Shown one piece after another: positions 32,136-40,940 of a DNA stretch of 53,155 bases. Origin of the DNA: Streptomyces sp. 378 (GTDB lineage Bacteria; Actinomycetota; Actinomycetes; Streptomycetales; Streptomycetaceae); the NCBI RefSeq assembly GCF_030124145.1, contig NZ_JASKMS010000042.1:1-53155 (forward strand), read 5' to 3'. The notes below the pieces were generated by a model, which made no database searches, was not told the origin of the DNA, and saw only the letters and a list, made by a program, of their open reading frames with translations. The position numbers and the translations under genes were made by a program. Within the stretch, counting starts at the first letter, position 1, and each line of letters opens with the position of its first letter.

Positions 32136-33001
32136 GCGGCCCGCTCCAGCACGAGGTCGAAGCGGGCGTGCCGGAAGGGGTTGGGCACGCCGAACTCCTG
32201 GGCGAGCGGGGCGTCGTCCGTCTCCGCGAAGTCCTGGATCAGGCTCTGCTTCACGGCGAACACCGCGTCGGAGTCGAGGTAGTCGCCGCCGGCCACGAAG
32301 ATGTGCGTGGTGACGGGCGTGTGGCCCGCGGCGGAGGCGATGAAGTGGATGTGCGCGGGGCGGTAGGGGTGCCGTCCGGTCGCGCGCAGCAACCCGCCCA
32401 CGGGGCCGTCGGTGGGGATCGGATACGCGGCCGGGACGCAGGTGCGGAACCAGAACCGGCCCTCGGCGTCGGCCGTGAACAGTCCGCGTCCGTTGCCGGC
32501 GGGCTGGACGCCGGGCTGCTGGACGTCGTAGTACCCCTTGTCGTCGGCCTGCCAGACGTCGACGACGGCGCCGGGCAGCGGGGTGCCGTCCGCGGACCGC
32601 ACCCGGCCGCTGACGACGCACGTCTCGCCGCCGCCCACCAGGTCGATGTCGTCGCCGAGCGCGCGGACCGGCGACTCGGTCATGTGGAAGGGGCCGAGCA
32701 CGGTCGACTCGGTGGTCCCGGGCGCGCGATCGCCGCTCAGCGTCTCCACCAGCATGGACAGGCCCAGCACGTCCGACAGCAGGATGAACTCCTGCCGGGT
32801 GTCGGTGCAGCTCTGCCCGGTCGCGGTCAGGAAGGCGATGGCCCGCTCCCACTCGTCCTGGGTGAGGCGGGTCTCGCGCGCGAAGTCGTGCAGGTGGCGG
32901 ACGAGGCCGGTGAGCAGTTCACGCAGCCGCGGGTCGGCGGTCCCGCGCAGGCTTGCCAGGGCCTGCGCGGTGACGCCGGTCCCGGTCCCATCGGTGGTCA
33001 T
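32132..33001 (-). CDS. Hydroxyquinol 1,2-dioxygenase (intradiol)
   Basis: A 289-residue non-haem iron(III) dioxygenase that opens the hydroxyquinol ring between the two hydroxyls to give maleylacetate. It has the intradiol signature: LGPFHMTESP, VVDVWQADDKGYYDVQ with the iron Tyr, the second Tyr in RPAHIHF-adjacent HPYRPAHIHFI, and iron His in HIHF and TTHIFVAGG. The N-terminal helical dimer domain is intact. Coupling to maleylacetate reductase fits hydroxyquinol rather than catechol. No flavin monooxygenase for resorcinol or 4-hydroxysalicylate is next to it, so the upper pathway must be elsewhere. Confidence 0.92.
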   Translation of the reverse strand: MTTDGTGTGVTAQALASLRGTADPRLRELLTGLVRHLHDFARETRLTQDEWERAIAFLTATGQSCTDTRQEFILLSDVLGLSMLVETLSGDRAPGTTESTVLGPFHMTESPVRALGDDIDLVGGGETCVVSGRVRSADGTPLPGAVVDVWQADDKGYYDVQQPGVQPAGNGRGLFTADAEGRFWFRTCVPAAYPIPTDGPVGGLLRATGRHPYRPAHIHFIASAAGHTPVTTHIFVAGGDYLDSDAVFAVKQSLIQDFAETDDAPLAQEFGVPNPFRHARFDLVLERAA

Positions 33002-33251
33002 CCCGGCTCCTCGTCGTCGATGTCCGCTTCTTCCATGATGGCGCGCACCGGCGGGCCGGGGACACGCTGCGGCGCGTCCGGACGGTGATGCTCAGAAGTG
33101 CCCCGGGCTCCGCCGCAGCGCGTCCGTCAGCAACCGCCCCGCGTCCGCTGCAGCGGACGCGTGCACACCGCGATCTCGGAGGCGCCGCGCCGTCACGGCG
33201 GCAACAAGGCCCGCACGGCGCCGCGTCGTGATCGATCGGCCGGGCGACGCT

Positions 33252-33359
33252 GTTCCACCGGCTACGGGAGTGGCGGCGCGAGACCGCGTTCCGCCGGCTG
33301 CGGGAGTGGCGGCGCGAGACCGCGTTCCGCCGGCTGCGGGAGTGGCGGCGCGAGACCGC
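33252..33359. repeat. 36-bp tandem repeat, 3 copies
   Basis: Units at 33252-33287, 33288-33323 and 33324-33359; the last two are identical and the first differs at two positions. A looser two-copy repeat of about 35 bp (GGCTCGGTGCGAGGGA core) follows at about 33366-33440. I see no supported gene in 33002-33508: the frames through the repeat are Arg/Gly-rich and have no clear start or homology. Confidence 0.85.
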
Positions 33360-33463
33360 GGAATGGCTCGGTGCGAGGGAAGGACGCCTGGCACGGGATC
33401 GGCTCGGTGCGAGGGAGGACGCCTGGCACCGGACCGGCTCCGGGTACGGGACCGACGCACGAC

Positions 33464-33502
33464 AGCTCGGGCGGGTCGAGAAGATCTCGACCCGCCCGAG
33501 CT
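33464..33502 (-). terminator. Strong hairpin terminator for tRNA-Leu
   Basis: Perfect 18-bp inverted repeat (arms 33464-33481 and 33485-33502, starting AGCTCGGGCGGG) with a 3-base loop, 7 bases beyond the 3' end of the tRNA on its strand. Confidence 0.85.
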
Positions 33503-33508
33503 GGTCTG

Positions 33509-33593
33509 TGTCCGAGGGGGGACTTGAACCCCCACGCCCGATAAAGGGCACTAGCACCTCAAGCTAGCGCGTCTGCCATTCCGCCACCCGGAC
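33509..33593 (-). tRNA. tRNA-Leu, anticodon GAG
   Basis: An 85-base class II tRNA. The acceptor stem GTCCGGG pairs with CTCGGAC (one G-U), the anticodon arm is CTAGC-TTGAGGT-GCTAG giving anticodon GAG, and a long variable arm precedes the T arm with GGTTCAAGTCC. The discriminator is A at 33509. CCA is not encoded in place. It reads CUC and CUU codons. Confidence 0.95.
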
Positions 33594-33724
33594 CAGGTGT
33601 CCGCCGCCTTACCCAGAGGTGTTCCCGGCGGCGACACGGACAACAATACCAAGCTTTCGGAGTGCCTTTCACCTGCGTTTCCGTCCGCCTGGCGGGGGTC
33701 CGGGACCTCGCGCCCCGCTACCTC

Positions 33725-33730
33725 TAGGGT
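33725..33730 (+). promoter_or_regulatory. -10 element of a leaderless promoter
   Basis: TAGGGT ends 6 bases before ATG 33737 and no ribosome-binding sequence is present, so the message probably starts at the ATG. Confidence 0.5.
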
Positions 33731-33736
33731 CGCACC

Positions 33737-35068
33737 ATGAGTGACTGGATGGTGACGCAGAGCCCCTCGGTGAGGCGTCGCCCGCGTGCCCTGTCGCCAC
33801 TCAGGGAGCACTTGCGGGACACGTTCTGGTTCGCCCCCACCGCGGCGATGGTGGGGATCTTCCTGGTCTGGGCGGGGGCGGAGCTGCTCGACACGGCTCT
33901 CGTCGACGCGCTCCGGGAGGAGCGGGACTTCGAGACGCTCGACGAGCTGCTGCGGTTCGCGGAGGATGCGAAGGCCGTGGTGAGCGCGGTCGGCTCGGCG
34001 ATGATGACCTTCATCGGTGTCGTCTTCAGCATCTCGCTGGTCGCCGTGCAGATGGCGAGTGGCCAGTTCACCCCGCGGGTGGTGCGGCTCTTCGTCCGGA
34101 GCCGGATCACCAAGGCGACCTTCGCGGTGTTCCTGGCGACCTTCGTACTGACCCTGCTGGTCCTGACGAGCTTCGACAGTGTCGACGACCCCCGGGCCGT
34201 CACGTCGGTGCCTCTGGTGCAGTCGGTCCTCACCCTCTGCATGGTCGGGCTGAGCCTGCTGCTCTTCGTGCTGTACGTGAACACCACCCTGCGGCTGATG
34301 CGGATCAGCCATGTGATCGCACGGATCGCCTCGGAGTCGTTCCGGGTGGCCGCCTCGATGCCGGTGCCGGTGGGCGCACAGGACGCCCCCGCCTTCGGCC
34401 CGGAGACCGCGTGGGTGCCGCACGAGGGCCGGGCGGGGGTGCTGCGCGACGTGCACATCGCACGATTGGTGCGGGTGGCGCGCCAGTACGGGGTCGTGCT
34501 GCGGCTGATCCCGCGGATCGGGGACTTCGTGGTGCCCGGCATGCCCGTACTGGCGGTGCACGGCGGGCCGGTCCCGCCGCGCAGGGTGCTGCGTCACGCG
34601 ATCTCGGTGGGGGTGGAGCGGACCTACCACCAGGATCTCGGTTTCGGGCTGCGGCAGTTGTCCGACATCGCGTTGCGCGCCCTGTCGTCCGCGATCAACG
34701 ATCCGACGACCGCCGTGCAGGCGCTGGACCGGATCGTCCAGTTCCTGGCCGTGCTGAGCCGACGGCCGCTGGACTCCGCCCTGCACCGGGACCGGGTCGG
34801 TGCGGTGCGGCTGGTGCAGCCCGTGCCCGGGTGGACCGAGCTGGTGGATCTCGGGTTCACCGAGGTACGGATCCACGCCCTAGGGAGCCCGCAGGTCTCC
34901 CGTCGCATGCTGGCCGGCCTGGACGACCTGCTCCTGCTCGCGCCGCCGGAACGCCGCGAGCCGCTGCTGCGCCATCGCGAACTGCTCCGGCAGGCCGTCG
35001 GCTTGGCCGCGCCGACCCCGTCGGACCGGGAGTTCGCCCTGCGCCCGGACCGGCAGGGCATCGGCTGA
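33737..35068 (+). CDS. DUF2254 family membrane protein
   Basis: A 443-residue protein of the DUF2254 family. Four helices lie in the first 190 residues (FWFAPTAAMVGIFLVWAGAEL, MMTFIGVVFSISLVAVQMASG, AVFLATFVLTLLVL, LTLCMVGLSLLLFVLYVN), with the family's SGQFTPRVVRLFV segment between helices 2 and 3. The soluble C-terminal half includes YHQDLGFGLRQLSDIALRALSSAINDPTTA, the best conserved family motif. The function is unknown. The gene is probably leaderless. It is followed by a 211-bp convergent gap (35069-35279) in which I see no feature. Confidence 0.9.
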   Translation: MSDWMVTQSPSVRRRPRALSPLREHLRDTFWFAPTAAMVGIFLVWAGAELLDTALVDALREERDFETLDELLRFAEDAKAVVSAVGSAMMTFIGVVFSISLVAVQMASGQFTPRVVRLFVRSRITKATFAVFLATFVLTLLVLTSFDSVDDPRAVTSVPLVQSVLTLCMVGLSLLLFVLYVNTTLRLMRISHVIARIASESFRVAASMPVPVGAQDAPAFGPETAWVPHEGRAGVLRDVHIARLVRVARQYGVVLRLIPRIGDFVVPGMPVLAVHGGPVPPRRVLRHAISVGVERTYHQDLGFGLRQLSDIALRALSSAINDPTTAVQALDRIVQFLAVLSRRPLDSALHRDRVGAVRLVQPVPGWTELVDLGFTEVRIHALGSPQVSRRMLAGLDDLLLLAPPERREPLLRHRELLRQAVGLAAPTPSDREFALRPDRQGIG

Positions 35069-35279
35069 GCCTGTCCCGGCACGCTCGGGGACGGGCCCCC
35101 GGCGAGCGGCCGGGCCGAAGAGAGGCCGACCACCGTGGCCGGCCGACCTCCGCGGCAGGCCCGCCCGGCGCCCGACCCTGCCGACGCCCTGCCTCATCAG
35201 CGCCCGACTGTGCCGACGGCCGACACCGGCACCCACTCGACCGACCGTGTGGGAAACCGGTGCCGGCCGCCCCCCTCTC

Positions 35280-36821
35280 TCAGGGCAGCAGCTGGTATTC
35301 GGGGAAGTTCCCCGGCAACCGCTCCCCCTGTGGTCCCCGTGTCACGGCGTGCACGAGCAGGTCGCCGCCGACGAACGCGCCGCGCCAGGACGCGCCGAGC
35401 CCGCCGAACAGCTCGTCGCGATCCCCCCGCGAGCGGGGCGCGCCGTGGCCGACCTTGAACGCGCGGATCTGCGGGGCGAGCCGGTCGTAGGTCGCCTGGT
35501 CATCCGTGGACAAGGTGGCGACCAGCGCGCCGTTGGAGGCGTTCATCGCGGCCAGCAGCTCCGCCTCCGTGTCGACCAGGACGATCGTGTCGACCGGGCC
35601 GAACGGCTCCGCGTGGTGCAGCGGAGAGGACGAGGGCGGGTTGAGCAGCGTGACCGGCTGGACGTAGGCGGAGGTGTCCTGGCCGGGCAGGAAGCGGGCG
35701 TCGTCGGGCCTGCCGCGGTGCAGCGGCACGGCACCGCGCTCGATCGCCTCGGCGACCTGGTCGTGCAGTTCCTTCGCCTTGGCCGCGTTGATCACCGGCC
35801 CGAAGTCCAGCTCCGGGTACGGGTCGTCCCGCCGCTCCACGGCGAGCGGATGCCCGACCTTCAGGGTGCGCACCGCGGGGAGGTACGCCGCCAGGAACGC
35901 GTCGAACAGATGCCGTTGGACGACGAAGCGCGGGTACGCCGTGCAGCGCTGCTTGCCGTAGTCGAAGAGCTTGGGGATCACCGCGGTGAGGGTGTCCCAG
36001 TCCGAGTGGTTCCAGATTCCCCAGGTGTTGAGTCCTTCCTGTTCCAGTACGTGCCGTTTGCCGAGGTCGGTGACGGCCGTGGCCACGGCGGCGCCGGTGT
36101 CGCGACCGCCGACGAAGGAGACGCAGCCGATCTCGGGCGACCGCACCAGTGCCTGGGAGAGCTCGCCTCCGCTGCCGCTGACGAGGGTCACGGGGATCCC
36201 CTCGCGGGCGGCGAGGGCGCAGGCCAGGGTGAGACAGGCGACACCGCCGTCGGTCGGGGTCTTGGCGATGACCGCGTTGCCCGCCAGTGCCTGGACCAGC
36301 AATGCGTGAACGAGCACGCTCATCGGGTAGTTCCAGCTGGCGATGTTGGACACGGGGCCGTCCAGCGGGGAGCGGCCGGCGAGCATGGGTTCGACTCCGT
36401 CGACGTACCAGCGGACCCCGTCGATGGCCCGGTCGACGTCCGCCCGGGCGAGCCGCCAGGGCTTGCCGATCTCCCAGACGAGCAGCAGCGCGAGCAGGCC
36501 GCGGTGTTCGGTCAGGGCGTCGAGGGTGGCGGCGACCCGGGCCCGGCGCTCCTGAAGGGGGATGTGCCGCCAGGCGCGGTGCTGGTCGAGCGCGGCGCAC
36601 ACGGCCCGGTGGGCGGTGATTCCGTCCAGGCGTGGCGGGCCGGCGATCGGGCCGCCGTCGACCGGGCTGACGGCGGGCAGGACCCGGCCGTCCTCCTGCC
36701 AGGCGCCGTTCCAGAGGTTGAGGACCCGGTCGTCACGGAAGGCCTCGGGAACGACGGCGAGACAGCGCCGCCACGCGTCGGGCCAGGACGTTCCGGTCTT
36801 GAGGGTGAGGGTGGGTGCCAT
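35280..36821 (-). CDS. Aldehyde dehydrogenase family protein
   Basis: A 513-residue NAD(P)-dependent aldehyde dehydrogenase. Catalytic Cys293 is in GKQRCTAYPRF, Asn164 in SWNYPMSVLV, the cofactor Lys in IAKTP, and the general base is in LEQEGLN. The catalytic context (QRCTA) and the extra segments differ from the common ALDH pattern GQxCxA, so substrate and product (acid or acyl-CoA) are open. It lies downstream of sucD on the same strand with a 189-bp gap that contains a 19-bp direct repeat. The island suggests a small C2 aldehyde such as glyoxylate; this is inference. Real start ATG 36821; an 8-codon upstream extension is possible. Confidence 0.86.
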   Translation of the reverse strand: MAPTLTLKTGTSWPDAWRRCLAVVPEAFRDDRVLNLWNGAWQEDGRVLPAVSPVDGGPIAGPPRLDGITAHRAVCAALDQHRAWRHIPLQERRARVAATLDALTEHRGLLALLLVWEIGKPWRLARADVDRAIDGVRWYVDGVEPMLAGRSPLDGPVSNIASWNYPMSVLVHALLVQALAGNAVIAKTPTDGGVACLTLACALAAREGIPVTLVSGSGGELSQALVRSPEIGCVSFVGGRDTGAAVATAVTDLGKRHVLEQEGLNTWGIWNHSDWDTLTAVIPKLFDYGKQRCTAYPRFVVQRHLFDAFLAAYLPAVRTLKVGHPLAVERRDDPYPELDFGPVINAAKAKELHDQVAEAIERGAVPLHRGRPDDARFLPGQDTSAYVQPVTLLNPPSSSPLHHAEPFGPVDTIVLVDTEAELLAAMNASNGALVATLSTDDQATYDRLAPQIRAFKVGHGAPRSRGDRDELFGGLGASWRGAFVGGDLLVHAVTRGPQGERLPGNFPEYQLLP

Positions 36822-36968
36822 GGGGTTGCTCCGCTCTCGGTGCACAGTCGGGGGCGGGGATGCGGCGTGGAGTGGCCCGGCGTCGGCTGGGACTCGGCGT
36901 GGGCGGCCCTGTGATCGGGCCGGGGCATCGGCGAGGGCAGCCCGGCATCGGCCGGGCCACTCGGCGCT

Positions 36969-37019
36969 GGCGGCCCGGCTAGCGGCCGGGAATCCGCGCG
37001 GGCGGCCCGGCTAGCGGCC
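36969..37019. repeat. 19-bp direct repeat at the sucD stop
   Basis: GGCGGCCCGGCTAGCGGCC occurs at 36969-36987 and 37001-37019; the second copy includes the sucD stop codon. It looks like a short duplication of the gene's 3' end. Confidence 0.75.
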
Positions 37020-37925
37020 TTCGAGTCGCGCGAGCACCAGCTTCGCCGTCTCGGTCGGTGTGCTGCCCACGCTCACCCCGACCGCCTCCAAGGCCTCCTT
37101 CTTGGCGGCGGCCGTGCCGGAGGAGCCGGACACGATCGCGCCCGCGTGCCCCATGGTCTTGCCCTCGGGGGCGGTGAATCCGGCGATGTAGCCGACGACC
37201 GGCTTGGTGACGTGCTCGCGGAGGTACGCCGCCGCGCGCTCCTCCGCGTCGCCGCCGATCTCGCCGATGAGGACGATCAGTTCGGTGTCGGGATCGTCCT
37301 CGAAGGCGGCGAGGCAATCGATGTGCGTGGTGCCGACGACGGGGTCGCCGCCGATGCCGACACAGGTCGAGAACCCGATGTCGCGCAGCTCGTACATGAG
37401 CTGGTACGTCAGCGTGCCCGATTTGGAGACCAGCCCGATGCGGCCGGGCTTGGTGATGTCGGCGGGGATGATGCCCGCGTTGGACTGGCCGGGGGTGATC
37501 AGGCCCGGGCAGTTGGGCCCGATGACGCGGGTGCCCTTGTTCTTCGCGTAGGCGGTGAAGGCGACGGAGTCGTGGACGGGAATGCCCTCGGTGATGACGA
37601 CGGCGAGGCCGATGCCGGCGTCGGCGGCTTCGACGACGGCCGCCTTGGCGAAGGCGGGCGGCACGAAGACGACGGTGACGTCCGCTCCGGTGGCGCGCAT
37701 CCCGTCGGTGACCGAGCCGAAGACGGGCACGGCACCGGGGGCACCTGCCAGGCCCTCAAGGCCCGGGGGGACGTCGAAGTCGACGGTGCGCCCGGCCTTG
37801 CGCGGGTTGACGCCGCCGACGACGTTCGTGCCGGCGGCGAGCATCCGCCGGGTGTGCTTCATGCCCTCGCCGCCGGTCATGCCCTGGACGAGGACCTTGC
37901 TCTCCTTGGTGAGGTAGATGGCCAT
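37011..37925 (-). CDS. sucD: Succinate--CoA ligase, alpha subunit (second copy)
   Basis: A 304-residue CoA-binding and phospho-histidine subunit. The N-terminal CoA site is VLVQGMTGGEGMKHT, the ligase motif is SKSGTLTYQLMYEL with GIGGDPVVGT, and the phosphorylated His is in GHAGAIVSG. It is coupled to the beta subunit 14 bases upstream. Streptomyces have a housekeeping sucCD for the TCA cycle, so this pair inside a CoA-transferase island is likely a specialised paralogue for another dicarboxylate (malate, oxalate or succinate). Confidence 0.93.
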   Translation of the reverse strand: MAIYLTKESKVLVQGMTGGEGMKHTRRMLAAGTNVVGGVNPRKAGRTVDFDVPPGLEGLAGAPGAVPVFGSVTDGMRATGADVTVVFVPPAFAKAAVVEAADAGIGLAVVITEGIPVHDSVAFTAYAKNKGTRVIGPNCPGLITPGQSNAGIIPADITKPGRIGLVSKSGTLTYQLMYELRDIGFSTCVGIGGDPVVGTTHIDCLAAFEDDPDTELIVLIGEIGGDAEERAAAYLREHVTKPVVGYIAGFTAPEGKTMGHAGAIVSGSSGTAAAKKEALEAVGVSVGSTPTETAKLVLARLEGR

Positions 37926-37939
37926 GGCGTTCCCTCTCC

Positions 37940-39070
37940 TCAGGCCGCGGTGGCGAGTTCGGCGGCACGGGCGGCGGCGCCGTCCATGGTGGTGACCTGC
38001 TGGATCAGCGGATGCGCGTGCTCGTCGAGGATGGCCCGGCCCCGGGCCGCGTTGTTGCCGTCGAGACGCACCACGAGCGGCTTGGTCAGCCGGACGGTGT
38101 CCAGCGCCCGGACGATGCCGTCGGCGACCGCGTCGCAGGCGGTGATGCCGCCGAAGACGTTGACGAAGACGGATTTCACGGCCGGGTCGGAGAGGACGAC
38201 GGACAGTCCGTCGGCCATGATCCCGGCGCTCGCACCGCCGCCGATGTCGAGGAAGTTGGCGGGACGCGCACCGCAGCCCGCGACCACGTCGAGGGTCGAC
38301 ATGACGAGGCCGGCGCCGTTGCCGATGATGCCGACCTCGCCGTCCAGCTTGACGTAGTTGAGGCCCTTCGCGGCGGCGGCCGCCTCCAGCGGGTCGTCGT
38401 GCCCGGTGTCGTCGGCGCCCCAGCGTGCCTGCCGGAAACGGGCGTTGTCGTCAAGGGTGACCTTGCCGTCGAGGGCCAGGATCCGGCCCTCCTTCGTGCG
38501 GACGAGCGGGTTGACCTCGACGAGGAGGGCGTCCTCGCGGACCAGGACCTCCCACAGGCGTACGAGAACGTCGACGGTCCGGGGCGGGAGCCCGGCCGCG
38601 TCGGCGATCTCGGTGGCCCTGGCCGGGGTCACCCCCTCGGCCGGATCGACGGGGATGCGGGCGACCGCCTCCGGCCTCGTGGCGGCGACCTCCTCGATCT
38701 CCATGCCGCCCTCGGCCGAGGCGATCGCGAGGAAGCGGCCCGCCGCGCGGTCGAGTACGTAGGACACATAGAACTCGTCCGCGATGTCCACGGGTTGGGC
38801 CAGCATGACCTTGCCGACCGTGTGGCCCTTGATGTCCATGCCGAGGACCTGGCGTGCTGTCAGCTCTGCGGCGGCCGGGTCTGCGGCGAGTTTCACTCCA
38901 CCGGCCTTGCCGCGTCCACCGGTCTTCACCTGCGCCTTCACCACGACTCGCCCGCCGAGTCGGCGTGCGATCTCGCGTGCTTCCTTGGGCGAGTCGGTCA
39001 CCTCGGCCCGTGGCACCAAGATGCCGTGTTCCTCGAAGAGTTCCCTTGCCTGGTGTTCGTACAGGTCCAT
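37940..39070 (-). CDS. sucC: Succinate--CoA ligase, beta subunit (second copy)
   Basis: A 376-residue ATP-grasp subunit. It begins MDLYEHQARELFEEHGILVP, has the nucleotide motif VVKAQVKTGGRGKAGGVKLA, LLVEVNPLVRT, and the C-terminal GNGAGLVMSTLDVV and NVFGGITACDAVA that contact the alpha subunit. ATG 39070 has an AGGAG ribosome site (CAGGAGCCGAA). It is divergent from the TPP-enzyme gene across a 177-bp region carrying a perfect palindrome, so both halves of the island are probably controlled together. Confidence 0.93.
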   Translation of the reverse strand: MDLYEHQARELFEEHGILVPRAEVTDSPKEAREIARRLGGRVVVKAQVKTGGRGKAGGVKLAADPAAAELTARQVLGMDIKGHTVGKVMLAQPVDIADEFYVSYVLDRAAGRFLAIASAEGGMEIEEVAATRPEAVARIPVDPAEGVTPARATEIADAAGLPPRTVDVLVRLWEVLVREDALLVEVNPLVRTKEGRILALDGKVTLDDNARFRQARWGADDTGHDDPLEAAAAAKGLNYVKLDGEVGIIGNGAGLVMSTLDVVAGCGARPANFLDIGGGASAGIMADGLSVVLSDPAVKSVFVNVFGGITACDAVADGIVRALDTVRLTKPLVVRLDGNNAARGRAILDEHAHPLIQQVTTMDGAAARAAELATAA

Positions 39071-39173
39071 TTCGGCTCCTGACTGCCGTGTCGTGCGGGG
39101 AGCGACTCCCAGCCCCCCGGAAAATGCCGCACGCCCCCTGGACACCACCCACCGGATGCGGGATAACAAGCTT

Positions 39174-39197
39174 CATACAGTATTCGTCGACTGTATG
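39174..39197. promoter_or_regulatory. Palindromic operator between sucC and the TPP-enzyme gene
   Basis: Perfect inverted repeat CATACAGT-N8-ACTGTATG (arms 39174-39181 and 39190-39197) in AT-rich sequence between the divergent genes. The TGTATGCAATGTA to its right resembles GntR-type sites. No regulator gene is in the immediate neighbourhood. Confidence 0.7.
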
Positions 39198-39247
39198 CAA
39201 TGTACCGCGAGCCGCTCCAACCCCCTACGAAGGGACAGGACTTCGCC

Positions 39248-40930
39248 ATGCCCGACGACACCCAGGACCTGATTTCCGGTGGTCATCTCGTAGCCAAGGC
39301 GCTGAAGGCCGAGGGAGTCGACCGCATCTACACCTTGTGCGGCGGCCACATCATCGACATCTACGACGGCTGCGTCGACGAGGGCATCGAGGTCGTCGAC
39401 GTACGCCACGAGCAGGTCGCCGCCCACGCCGCAGACGGCTACGCGCGCATCACCGGCAAGCCCGGTTGCGCGGTGGTCACCGCGGGACCCGGGACGACCG
39501 ACGCCGTCACCGGTGTCGCCAACGCCTTGCGCGCGGAGTCCCCGATGCTGCTGATCGGCGGTCAGGGAGCTCTCACCCAGCACAAGATGGGGTCCCTGCA
39601 GGACCTGCCGCACGTCGACATGATGAACCCCATCACCAAGTTCGCGGCGACCGTGCCCGACACGGCCCGCGCCGCGGACATGGTGTCCATGGCCTTCCGC
39701 GAGTGCTTCCACGGCGCGCCCGGCCCCTCCTTCCTGGAGATCCCGCGCGACGTGCTGGACGCCAAGGTGCCCGCGTCCAAGGCGCGCGTGCCGCAGGTCG
39801 GCGCCTACCGCGCCTCGACCCGCTCGGCCGGCGACCCCGAGGCGATCGAGAAGCTGGCCGACCTGCTGGTGCACGCCGAGAAACCGGCCATCCTGCTCGG
39901 CAGCCAGGTGTGGACGACCCGGGGCACCGAGTCGGCCGTCGAACTCGTCAGGACCCTCAACATCCCCGCCTACATGAACGGCGCGGGACGCGGCACCCTC
40001 CCGCCCGGCGACCCGCACCACTTCCAGCTCTCGCGCCGGTACGCCTTCTCCAACGCCGATGTCATCGTCATCGTCGGTACGCCCTTCGACTTCCGCATGG
40101 GCTACGGCAAGCGGCTGTCGCCGGACGCGACCGTCGTGCAGATCGACCTCGACTACCGCACCGTCGGCAAGAACCGCGACATCGACCTCGGCATCGTGGG
40201 CGACGCCGGGCTGGTCCTGAAGTCCGTGACCGAGGCGGCCTCCGGGCGCGTCAACGGCGGCGCCTCCAAGCGCAAGGAGTGGCTGGACGAGCTGCGGGCC
40301 GCCGAGCAGACCGCCCTGGAGAAGCGGCTGCCGAACCTGAGGTCCGACGCCTCACCCATCCACCCCTACCGCCTGGTCAGCGAGATCAACGACTTCCTCA
40401 CCGAGGACTCCCTCTACATCGGCGACGGCGGCGACATCGTCACCTTCTCCGGGCAGGTCGTCCAGCCCAAGTCGCCCGGGCAATGGATGGACCCGGGACC
40501 CCTCGGCACGCTCGGCGTCGGCGTCCCCTTCGTGCTCGCGGCCAAGCAGGCGCGGCCCGACAAGGAGGTCGTCGCGCTCTTCGGCGACGGCGCCTTCTCC
40601 CTGACCGGCTGGGACTTCGAGACGCTCGTCCGCTACGACCTCCCGTTCGTCGGCATCGTCGGCAACAACTCCTCCATGAACCAGATCCGGTACGGCCAGG
40701 CCGCCAAGTACGGCAAGGACCGCGACCGCGTCGGCAACACCCTCGGCGACGTCCACTACGACAAGTTCGCCCAGATGCTGGGCGGTCACGGCGAGGAGGT
40801 CCGCGACCCCTCCGACATCGGCCCGGCCCTGCGGCGCGCCCGCGAGTCCGGCAAGCCGTCGCTGATCAACGTCTGGGTCGACCCGGACGCGTACGCCCCC
40901 GGAACCATGAACCAGACCATGTACAAGTGA
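39248..40930 (+). CDS. Thiamine diphosphate enzyme, oxalyl-CoA decarboxylase-like
   Basis: A 560-residue enzyme of the acetolactate synthase / oxalyl-CoA decarboxylase / 2-hydroxyacyl-CoA lyase superfamily. The TPP-activating Glu55 is in DVRHEQVAAHAADGYAR, and the TPP/Mg motif is FGDGAFSLTGWDFETLV ending in VGNN. It decarboxylates or condenses 2-oxo or acyl-CoA substrates. The formyl-CoA transferase gene 10 bases downstream makes oxalyl-CoA decarboxylase (oxalyl-CoA to formyl-CoA + CO2) the best guess. Against this, the segment GALTQHKMGSLQD does not resemble the Tyr-Glu active-site loop of characterised oxalyl-CoA decarboxylase, so a related acyl-CoA lyase activity is possible. Confidence 0.82.
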   Translation: MPDDTQDLISGGHLVAKALKAEGVDRIYTLCGGHIIDIYDGCVDEGIEVVDVRHEQVAAHAADGYARITGKPGCAVVTAGPGTTDAVTGVANALRAESPMLLIGGQGALTQHKMGSLQDLPHVDMMNPITKFAATVPDTARAADMVSMAFRECFHGAPGPSFLEIPRDVLDAKVPASKARVPQVGAYRASTRSAGDPEAIEKLADLLVHAEKPAILLGSQVWTTRGTESAVELVRTLNIPAYMNGAGRGTLPPGDPHHFQLSRRYAFSNADVIVIVGTPFDFRMGYGKRLSPDATVVQIDLDYRTVGKNRDIDLGIVGDAGLVLKSVTEAASGRVNGGASKRKEWLDELRAAEQTALEKRLPNLRSDASPIHPYRLVSEINDFLTEDSLYIGDGGDIVTFSGQVVQPKSPGQWMDPGPLGTLGVGVPFVLAAKQARPDKEVVALFGDGAFSLTGWDFETLVRYDLPFVGIVGNNSSMNQIRYGQAAKYGKDRDRVGNTLGDVHYDKFAQMLGGHGEEVRDPSDIGPALRRARESGKPSLINVWVDPDAYAPGTMNQTMYK

Positions 40931-40940
40931 GGTGCCCCCG

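Noticed and set aside
33098..33544. Arg/Gly-rich open frames through the 36-bp repeat
   Set aside because: Open in several frames at once because the repeat has a period divisible by 3; no start signal or family resemblance, and one runs into the tRNA.
35069..35279. Short GC inverted repeats between the DUF2254 and aldehyde dehydrogenase genes
   Set aside because: Arms are short and of the kind that GC-rich DNA produces by chance; no clear terminator stands out.
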